Shown: positions 29,619-37,300 of the stretch, piece by piece
Position numbering within the stretch: the stretch's first letter is position 1
Layout of the letters: every line of letters starts with the position of its first letter
Assembly (NCBI GenBank): GCA_000514715.1
Contig: AZWL01000018.1
Coordinates: forward strand, 62,001 to 126,000
Direction of reading: 5' to 3'
DNA length: 64,000 bases
Origin: Streptomyces sp. CNH099
Lineage (GTDB): Bacteria; Actinomycetota; Actinomycetes; Streptomycetales; Streptomycetaceae
Translations under genes and position numbers: made by a program
The notes under the pieces: model-generated
What the model saw: only the letters and a program-made list of their open reading frames with translations
Databases searched by the model: none
What the model was told of the DNA's origin: nothing

Positions 29619-31196
29619 ATGAGCGCGACCCGGCGTACCAACCGGGACCGCGGGAACGCCTCCGGCGAACAGGCCGCGGACGCTCCGGACAAGGGAGGAG
29701 CCGCCGCCGGGTCCCCGCCCGCGGCGGCGGACGCGACGGCCGGGGACGCGGCGCCGCCGGGCCGCCGCGCGGCGGCCCCCGACCTGCTGGTGGCGCTGCT
29801 CGACGGCATGGACGCCGCCCTGTGCGCCTTCGACGCCGACGGCGTCGTCACCCACTGGAACCGCGAGGCCGAGCGGCTGCTCGGCTGGACCGCCGCGGAG
29901 GTCGTCGGCCGCCGCGGGCTGGCCGGCTGGGCGGCCCGCGCGGAGGACGCCGCCGAGGTGGAGGCGCGGCTGCTGGGGGCGATGGACGCGCCGGGGCGGC
30001 AGGTGCAGGAGTTCGCGCTGCTGCGCAAGGACGGCGGCCGGGTGCTCGTGCGCACCCAGACCTCCGCGGTGCGCAGGGGCGGCGCCGCGGACGGCGGGGG
30101 CAGCGCGGAGGACCCGGACGGGCCGGGGGAGCCGGCCGGCGGAGCCGCGGTCGGGGTCTACTGCGCGTTCAGCGAGGTCCACGCGCAGCTGGACCTGGAG
30201 CGGTCCATCGCCTTCAGCGAGGCCCTGTGCGAGGACGCCGCCTGGGGCGTGCTCCTCGTGGACGCCGACCTGCGGCCGGCGCTGGCCAACGGCCAGGCGG
30301 CGCGCGTGCTGCGCGCCCGGCGCTCGGCGCTGCTCGGGCGCCCCTTCGGCGAGCTGCTGGAACAGGGCGTGGAGGAGGTCGAGAGCGCGCTCCAGCACGT
30401 GCTGGCGCAGGGCAGCACCGCGGTCCCCGCCGACGTGTGGGTCACGGTGCGCGGCGAGACCGGCGGCGATCCGGCGATGCGGCGCAGGTGCCTGCGCGGC
30501 GCGTTCGTACGGCTCGCGTCGCCGCTCGCCGAGCACCCGGTGCCGCTGGGCGTCGGATGGCTCTTCCAGGACGTCACCGAGGCCAGGCTCGCCGAGGACG
30601 CCGCCTCCGTGCTGCGCTTCCGCGACCACCAGCTGCACCGCGCCTCGCACGCGGCGGCCGAGTGCGAGGACCCGATGGAGGCGGCGACCGTCTACCTGGA
30701 CTTCGCGCTCGCCGGCTTCGCCGACCACGCGCTGGTCGACCTGGCCGCCGCCCCCGCCGACCGCGGCGCACCGCCCGGCTCCGGCGGCCCGGCAGGGCCG
30801 GACGCTCCGCCCGGTCCGGTGCGGCTCACCAGGGCCGCGGCGACGCCGGCCGAGGGCCCGGGCCCGTGCCTGCCGACCGGGCCGCACGGCTTCCCCCTCC
30901 GCTACCCCGCCGGGCACCCCGCGCTGCAGGCGGTGGAGCGCGGCGGCACGGTGCGCGCGGGCTGCGGCGGGGTGGACCCGCAGGTCGCGGAGGGCTGGTC
31001 GGTGGCGCGGAAGTGGCCGCCGGGCACGATGCACGCGCTGTGCGCGGTGCTGCGCAGCCGGGGGCGGACGCTGGGCGTCGTGACGTTCCTGCGCGGCGGC
31101 GGGCGGCGCGGGTTCACCCGGCAGGACGCGGCGTACGCGGAGGACGTGGCCGTACGGGTCGCGGCCTCGCTGGACCTGGCGGAGCTGCTGGGTTAG
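29619..31196 (+). CDS. PAS/GAF sensor protein without output domain
   Basis: A 525-residue soluble protein. After a disordered start, one PAS domain is clear (LDGMDAALCAFDADGVVTHW; AERLLGWTAAEVVGR). A second PAS-like block (about 190-330) and a GAF-like C-terminal domain (LHRASHAAAECEDP to TFLRGGGRRGFTRQD) follow. This is the sensor half of Streptomyces PAS-GAF-PP2C (SpoIIE) phosphatases, but the protein stops where the phosphatase would begin. ATG 29619 follows AGGGGGTG. It may act on a partner in trans. Ligand unknown. Confidence 0.8.
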   Translation: MSATRRTNRDRGNASGEQAADAPDKGGAAAGSPPAAADATAGDAAPPGRRAAAPDLLVALLDGMDAALCAFDADGVVTHWNREAERLLGWTAAEVVGRRGLAGWAARAEDAAEVEARLLGAMDAPGRQVQEFALLRKDGGRVLVRTQTSAVRRGGAADGGGSAEDPDGPGEPAGGAAVGVYCAFSEVHAQLDLERSIAFSEALCEDAAWGVLLVDADLRPALANGQAARVLRARRSALLGRPFGELLEQGVEEVESALQHVLAQGSTAVPADVWVTVRGETGGDPAMRRRCLRGAFVRLASPLAEHPVPLGVGWLFQDVTEARLAEDAASVLRFRDHQLHRASHAAAECEDPMEAATVYLDFALAGFADHALVDLAAAPADRGAPPGSGGPAGPDAPPGPVRLTRAAATPAEGPGPCLPTGPHGFPLRYPAGHPALQAVERGGTVRAGCGGVDPQVAEGWSVARKWPPGTMHALCAVLRSRGRTLGVVTFLRGGGRRGFTRQDAAYAEDVAVRVAASLDLAELLG

Positions 31197-31304
31197 GGCC
31201 GGCCCGGTGCGGGGCCTGGTGGCGGGCCCCGGGATCGGGCGCGGATCGCCTTTTTCCCGCAGATCGGCGGTGAAAGCCAGGCGAAAGTAACGCGCCGGGT
31301 CCAC

Positions 31305-31333
31305 TTGTCACCGGGATGAGTCAGAATTAGTGC
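31305..31333 (+). promoter_or_regulatory. Promoter of the dmdR1-like gene
   Basis: -35 TTGTCA (31305-31310), 17-base spacer, -10 TAGTGC (31328-31333), 33 bases ahead of the ATG. I see no iron box (TTAGGTTAGGCTCACCTAA type) here, so autoregulation by iron is not indicated. Confidence 0.55.
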
Positions 31334-31365
31334 AGGGCCACCGCACGAGAAATCTAGGGGCACGC

Positions 31366-32052
31366 ATGTCCGGACTGATCGACACCACGGAGATGTATCT
31401 CCGCACCATCCTCGAACTCGAAGAGGAGGGCGTCGTCCCCATGCGCGCGAGAATCGCGGAGCGGCTCGACCAGAGCGGCCCCACGGTGAGCCAGACCGTC
31501 GCCCGCATGGAGCGGGACGGCCTGGTGCGCGTGGCCGGGGACAGGCATCTGGAGCTGACGGAAGAGGGCCGCATGCTCGCGACCCGGGTGATGCGCAAGC
31601 ACCGCCTGGCGGAGTGCCTGCTGGTCGACGTGATCGGCCTGGAGTGGGAGCACGTGCACGCGGAGGCGTGCCGCTGGGAGCACGTGATGAGCGAGGCCGT
31701 GGAGCGCCGCGTGCTGGCGCTGCTGCGGCACCCGACGGAGTCGCCGTACGGGAACCCGATCCCGGGTCTGGAGGAGCTGGGCGAGCTGGCCGAGGTGGAC
31801 CCGTTCCTGGACGAGGGCATGGTGAGCCTCTCGGCGCTGGGGCCGGAGCCGGGGACGGTGATCATCCGCCGCATCGGCGAACCGATCCAGAAGGACGAGC
31901 AGCTGATGTCGTCGCTGCGGCGGGCCGGGGTGCAGCCCGGCGCCGTGGTGAGCGTGACGGACGCGGCCGGCGGCGTGCTCGTCGGCAGCGGCGGCGAGGC
32001 CGCCGAGCTGGACGACGAGGTCGCTTCGCACGTCTTCGTGGCGAAGCGCTAG
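31366..32052 (+). CDS. dmdR1: Iron-dependent repressor, DtxR/IdeR family
   Basis: A 228-residue Fe(II)-activated repressor. The N-terminal winged helix is MSGLIDTTEMYLRTILELEE and QSGPTVSQTVARMERDG; the dimer domain carries both metal sites with the same numbering as DtxR (Met10, Cys102, Glu105, His106; His79, Glu83, His98). An SH3-like domain follows from about 150 (PIQKDEQLMSSL). It should control siderophore and iron-uptake genes. The sequence and neighbourhood fit Streptomyces DmdR1. A long antisense frame covers the whole gene, as in the reported dmdR1/adm pair. Confidence 0.93.
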   Translation: MSGLIDTTEMYLRTILELEEEGVVPMRARIAERLDQSGPTVSQTVARMERDGLVRVAGDRHLELTEEGRMLATRVMRKHRLAECLLVDVIGLEWEHVHAEACRWEHVMSEAVERRVLALLRHPTESPYGNPIPGLEELGELAEVDPFLDEGMVSLSALGPEPGTVIIRRIGEPIQKDEQLMSSLRRAGVQPGAVVSVTDAAGGVLVGSGGEAAELDDEVASHVFVAKR

Positions 32053-32493
32053 CGTTCCGGCCCGCCGGTGGCGGGTTTCCGCCGTTGCCGCACATGGCGT
32101 TAAGCGGACCGCGGGATTCCTGTCCGAACAGCAGCGCGCCGGGGCCGGGCGTGCCACGCTGTCGCTGACGGCCACAGGGAGGGGTGGGTCTTGCCACTGA
32201 CATACCCGTGCCCCCGGGCGCGCGCCGGGGGAAGGACAAGGGCCCCGGCGCCTGGCTCGCCGGGGCCCCGCCTCCCCGTGCCGACCCGGAGCCCCGAGCT
32301 CCCAGGGTCGTCTCCCCACGGACCCGATGTCCCCGATGCGGGTCCGCCTCCCGATCTCTGTCTCCCCGTGACGACCGCGGCCAATCCCGGGGCCCGGTCA
32401 CTCGAACGAGGGGTGTTGGATCCAGCACCCCGGCGTTCGAATAGACATTCGATAGCGTGAGCTTCGCCGAACGGATTGGGGGTGTCGGCACAC
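32053..32493. other. Intergenic region with hairpin and SOS-like palindrome
   Basis: About 440 bases. Contains a 3' stem-loop near 32062-32083 that may terminate dmdR1, and a long imperfect inverted repeat at 32402-32440 (TCGAACG...CGTTCGA with inner GGGGTG/CACCCC) that overlaps the SOS-like box. An 86-codon frame (32184-32444) exists but has no well-spaced ribosome site and I do not call it. Confidence 0.4.
32437..32452 (+). promoter_or_regulatory. LexA-like (SOS) palindrome upstream of the hydrolase
   Basis: TCGAAT-AGAC-ATTCGA is a perfect 6-4-6 palindrome with the spacing of the actinobacterial LexA box (TCGAACnnnnGTTCGA), differing by one symmetric base pair. It overlaps GATAGCGTG, a possible -10, about 40 bases before the start codon. 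Confidence 0.5.
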
Positions 32494-33426
32494 ATGGTGC
32501 GTCGTATCAACGTGACGGGGGCGGGCGGCCTGCGCCTCGCCGCCTGGGAGTTCGGAGACCCGCCGAAGCGCGGAGCCGACAGCATCGTGGCGCGCCGGCG
32601 GGCGGCGGCCGAGGAGCCGCCGGGGTCCGGCGGGCCGCCGGGCGGCGGGCTGCAGAACCGTCCCGGCGTGCTGTTATTGCACGGACTCATGGGCCGCGCG
32701 TCCCACTGGGCGACCACCGCGCGCTGGCTCTCCGCCCGCTCCCGCGCCATCGCGCTCGACCAGCGGGGGCACGGGCGCAGCGACAAACCGGCGGACGGCC
32801 CGTTCGACCGCGACGCCTACGTCGCGGACGCCGAGGCCGTCATCGAGCAGCTGGACCTCGCGCCGGTGGTCCTCGTGGGCCACTCGATGGGCGCGCTCAC
32901 CGCCTGGCAGCTCGCCGCCCGCCGCCCCGACCTGGTGCGCGGCCTGCTCATCTGCGACATGCGGGCCTCCGCGCTGGGCGCGGCCTCGCAGCGCGAGTGG
33001 GAGGAGTGGTTCCGCTCCTGGCCGGTGCCGTTCGCCACGCTCGCCGACGTCCGCAAGTGGTTCGGCGAGGACGACCCCGTCCTGGAGCGCCCGCGCCCCG
33101 CCCGCGGCGAGTTCTACGCCGAGGTGATGGCGGAGCGCGCCGACGGCTGGCGCCCGGTGTTCTCACGCCGCCAGATGCTGCGGGCCCGCGAGACGTGGGT
33201 GCACGACGCGCACTGGGAGGAGCTGGCCCTCGTGCGGTGCCCGACCCTGGTGATCCGCGGCATCGACGGCGAACTGGGCCGCGCCGAGGCCCAGGAGATG
33301 GTCCGCGTCCTGCCCCGCGGCGGCTACGCCGAGCTGGACGCCGGCCACCTGCTGCACTTGGAGGACCCCGACGCGTTCCACCGCGCCGTGGAGCCGTTCC
33401 TGGAGGACGTGCTGACGCCGGAGTGA
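32494..33426 (+). CDS. Alpha/beta hydrolase
   Basis: A 310-residue serine hydrolase. The oxyanion strand is VLLLHGLMGRASHW, followed by LDQRGHGRSDKP, the nucleophile elbow VGHSMGALTAW, the acid in VIRGIDGELG, and the catalytic His in LDAGHLLHLEDP. Codon 61 region contains TTA (32674-32676), rare in this genome, right in the oxyanion strand. ATG 32494 (MVRRIN) is used; GTG 32482 is an alternative start. An insertion of Gly/Pro residues precedes the core. Substrate unknown. The SOS-like palindrome and TTA codon suggest damage- or development-dependent expression. Confidence 0.9.
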   Translation: MVRRINVTGAGGLRLAAWEFGDPPKRGADSIVARRRAAAEEPPGSGGPPGGGLQNRPGVLLLHGLMGRASHWATTARWLSARSRAIALDQRGHGRSDKPADGPFDRDAYVADAEAVIEQLDLAPVVLVGHSMGALTAWQLAARRPDLVRGLLICDMRASALGAASQREWEEWFRSWPVPFATLADVRKWFGEDDPVLERPRPARGEFYAEVMAERADGWRPVFSRRQMLRARETWVHDAHWEELALVRCPTLVIRGIDGELGRAEAQEMVRVLPRGGYAELDAGHLLHLEDPDAFHRAVEPFLEDVLTPE

Positions 33427-33471
33427 CGGCGGGAGCGGGGCGCGCGGCGCGCCGTACGGCCGGCGGCGGCG

Positions 33472-34116
33472 CTACTCGCCGACGAACCGGAAAGTCGACG
33501 TGATCGCGTCGAACACGTCGAAGAACGAGTCCGCCAGGTCCAGCACCTGGCTGCTGCCCGCGACCAGCGCCACCTTGCCCTCCTGGCCCGGGACCGGGAT
33601 GAAGGTCTGCATCAGCACGGCGCGGATCGTGCGGTCGTCACCGGGGATCTGGACGTCCTCGACGCCCTGCGTGCGGGCCGCCGTGCCGACGCCCTCGATC
33701 TCGACGGTCGAGACCTTCCGCCAGGCGTCGCCCTCCTTCTTCGGCCGGATCTGCTTGATCTGGCCGACGATCAGCGCCGGGTCGGTCGGCAGCAGTTCGC
33801 CGCTCTCGGTGCGGGCGCCGATGAGGGAGACGGTGATCGAGCCGGTGACCGGCACGTCGCCGCCGAAGCTCTCCGCCATGCAGCCGCAGTACAGGGCGCC
33901 GGAGGCCCAGGCGTCCTTCGCGGCCTTGCGCAGGAACGCCTCCAGCACCCCGCGCTGCTCGGCCAGTTCGGGGTTGCGGCGGACCCGGTCGTTGACCATC
34001 TGCCGGATGCCGTCGTCCCGCGACTCGGGCCGTACGTCGAACTCCCACCAGGACTCCGGCACCCGGATCCGGAAGCCTCCGCGCTCGATCGTGAGCGCCT
34101 CCATCCAGCGGCTCAT
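33472..34116 (-). CDS. Type VII locus accessory protein A
   Basis: A 214-residue soluble protein divergent from the EssC/EccC-type gene. It opens with ALTIERGGFRIRVPESWWEF and ends with LDLADSFFDVFDAITSTFRF. GGAGGGGG precedes ATG 34116. The layout (polar start, central ITVSLIG strand, closing helix) is the same as that of the gene at 40173-40874, so both probably belong to one family of cytoplasmic accessory or chaperone proteins for the secretion ATPase. No catalytic motif. Function is inferred only from position. Confidence 0.75.
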   Translation of the reverse strand: MSRWMEALTIERGGFRIRVPESWWEFDVRPESRDDGIRQMVNDRVRRNPELAEQRGVLEAFLRKAAKDAWASGALYCGCMAESFGGDVPVTGSITVSLIGARTESGELLPTDPALIVGQIKQIRPKKEGDAWRKVSTVEIEGVGTAARTQGVEDVQIPGDDRTIRAVLMQTFIPVPGQEGKVALVAGSSQVLDLADSFFDVFDAITSTFRFVGE

Positions 34117-34318
34117 GGTGCCCCCTCCGTCGCACGTCCGGTCGTCGCCGGCGCCCCGCGGCCGGGCCGGGCCGCCGTAGTTGTCCACATTCCCGGATAC
34201 ATGCTGTTCCCGCGAAGCCCGGGGCGGATATCGTTTCGTAGACCCTAGTGTCCGGGCTGAACGCATTTCCGCGGGGGGAAAGCCGGGGAACAGCCGGGGA
34301 CGTCCGAGGAGGATCAGC

Positions 34319-37300
34319 GTGCGCCTCACCCTGACCGTCGTCGATCCGCTCGGGGGCGACCGCGCCGACGTCGTCCTTGACGCAGAGGCGGAGTCGTCCG
34401 TCGGCGATGTCGCCCGGGTCCTGGCCGGCCAGCTCGCCTCGGCGCCGCCCCCGGCGGCCGCGCCGCACGCCGTCCAGGTGCCGGCCCAGCACGCCCAGCA
34501 CGCCCACGCCCAGGCGGCCCCCGCGCAGGCGCCCGCGGGCTGGGCCGCCGCCGGCCCGCCGCCGGCCGCCCCGCCCGGAGCGCCGCCGGCCGCCGTGCCC
34601 TTCGGCGCCCCCGGCGGCCCGCCGCAGCAGCCCGGAGCGGCGGCGGGCCAGCCCGGAGCGCCGCCGCCCGTCTTCGTCGACGGCTTCGCCGTCGACCCCG
34701 GGCTGCCCGTCGCCCGGTCGCCGCTGCGCGAGGGCACGGTCGTCAGCCTCTACGACCCGGTGGGCTGCCCGCCCCGCGAGGTCACGGGCCTGGTCGAGCT
34801 GCGCGTCGTCGGCGGCCCCATGGCCGGCGCCGTGCACCGGCTGGGCCTCGGCCGCGTCGACGTCGGCAGCGGCACCGCGACGCATATCCGGGTCAACGAC
34901 CCCGAGCTGCCCGAGCGCGCCTTCAGCCTCACCGTCTCCGCGGACGGCACCTGCAAGGTCCACATCCACGGCGACCAGGAGAAGGCCACCCTCGACGGCA
35001 CGACGTTCGCGGAGCTGGCCAAGCCCAAGGAGCGGACCGACGAGGACGACAGCCGCCGGGCCCGCCGCCGGCGCCGCCGCGCCGCCCGCCGCGCCCGCCG
35101 CGGCCGCGGCGCCGCCGCGGTCCCGCCGCCCCCGCAGGAGCCGCCGCGGAGCAAGGACGCCTGGCCGTACGGCTCCCAGGTCGCCGTGGGGAACTCGCTG
35201 TTCGAGCTGGTGCGTTACGCCCCGCCGGACGCCGCCGTCGCCACCTCGGACGACGGCGCCGGGCTCGACTACAACCGCCCGCCGCGCCTGCTCCCGCCCG
35301 ACCGCGAGACCCGCTTCAAGCTCCCCGCGCCGCCCAAGGAGGGCCAGGCCCGGCCGCTGCCGTGGCTGATGGCGCTGATGCCGGCGGTCATGGGCGTGAC
35401 GATGTGCCTGGTCATGAACCGCTGGTATTACCTGCTGATGGCGTTCATGAGCCCGATCATCATGATCGGGAACTACTTCATGGACAAGAAGCACGGCCGC
35501 AAGTCCCACGTGCGGGCCGTCGCCGAATACAAGGAACACAAGGCCCGGATCGAGAAGGACGCCCGCGACGCCCTCGTCGCCGAGCGCAACGAGCGCCGCC
35601 TGGGCGGCCCGGACCCCGCCCTGCTGCTGTCCACCGCCACCGGCCCGCGCACCCGGCTGTGGGAGCGCCGCCGTACCGACGCCGACCACCTGCAGCTCCG
35701 CTTCGGCACGGCCGAACTCGACTCCGAGGTCCTGCTGGAGGACCCCGAGCAGGACGAGCACCGCCGCCAGGTGCTCTGGAAGATCCAGGACGCGCCCGTC
35801 AACGTGCCGCTGCGGCAGGTCGGCGTCCTCGGCATCGCCGGCGCCGGCGACACCCCGCGCGCCCTCGGCCGCTGGGCCGTCGCGCAGGCCGCCGTCCTGC
35901 ACAGCCCGCTGGACGTCCAGTTCTACGTGCTGACCGAGCCCGGCGGGCAGGCCGGCTGGGACTGGATGCGCTGGCTGCCGCACGCCCGCCCGCCGGGGGA
36001 GTACGACACCAACGCCCTCGTCGGCACCGACACCGAGACCGTCGCCGCCCGGATCGCCGAGCTGACCCAGCTGCTCGACGCGCGGCAGAAGGCCGCCAAG
36101 GACCAGCGCACCAACGGGCCGGCGTCCTTCAAGGACCCCGACGTCGTCGTCGTCTTCGACGGCTCGCGCCGGCTGCGGTCGCTGCCCGGCGTGGTGCGGC
36201 TGCTCCGCGAGGGCCCGGCGGTCTCGATGTTCGCCATCTGCCTCGACTCCGAGGACCGCTTCCTGCCCGGCGAGTGCCAGGCGATCGTCGTCGCCGAGCC
36301 CAGGCCGGAGGAGCCCGACCCGCGGGCCGCCGCCGCGCAGGGCGGCATCCCCATGCAGCAGGTGCCCGGCGCCGGCGGGCCCGTCGGCGCGGACGGTTTC
36401 CCGCCGTTCCGCGTCGGCGCCTGGGGCGCCGGCCCGTCGCAGGACGCCGCGCAGCGCGCCGCCGCGGCCGACGGCACCGGCCCGATCCGGCTGCGCGTCG
36501 AGCAGGCCGGCTCCGAGCGGCGCCGCGGGGTGCGCCCGGACTTCGTCTCGCCCGCGTGGTGCGCGCTCGTGGCGCGCGGCCTGTCGCCGGTCCGCGACAT
36601 CAGCGGCGAGGCCGAGGACGCCGCCATCCCCTCGTCCAGCCGGCTGCTGGACGTCGTGGAGCTGGAGCCGCCGACCGGGGACGCCATCGCCGCCCGCTGG
36701 CAGCTCGGCGGGCAGTCGACGACCGCGGTCATCGGCGAGTCGTACGACGGCCCGTTCGCCATCGACATCCGCAAGGACGGCCCGCACGGCCTCATCGCCG
36801 GCACCACCGGCTCCGGCAAGTCCGAGCTGCTGCAGACGATCGTCGCGGCGCTCGCGGTGGCGAACACCCCGGAGAACATGACCTTCGTCCTCATCGACTA
36901 CAAGGGCGGGTCCGCTTTCAAGGACTGTGTGAAGCTGCCGCACACCGTCGGCATGGTCACCGACCTCGACAACCACCTCGTCACCCGCGCCCTGGAGTCG
37001 CTCCGCGCCGAGCTGCACCGCCGCGAGCACATCCTCGCCGACGCCGAGGCCAAGGACATCGAGGACTTCCAGGACCTGCTGCGCCGCGAGCCCGGGCGGT
37101 ACGCGCCGCTGCCCCGGCTGCTGCTCGTCATCGACGAGTTCGCCGCCATGGTCCGCGAGCTGCCCGACTTCGTCACCGGCCTGGTCGACATCGCCGCCCG
37201 CGGCCGTTCGCTCGGCATCCACCTGATGCTCGCCACCCAGCGGCCCAGCGGCGTGGTCTCCCCGGAGATCCGCGCCAACACCAACCTGCGCATCGCGCTG

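Noticed and set aside
32184..32444. 86-codon ORF between dmdR1 and the hydrolase
   Set aside because: The GGGAGG site abuts the start codon, third-position bias is weak, and the frame crosses the inverted repeat and SOS-like box.
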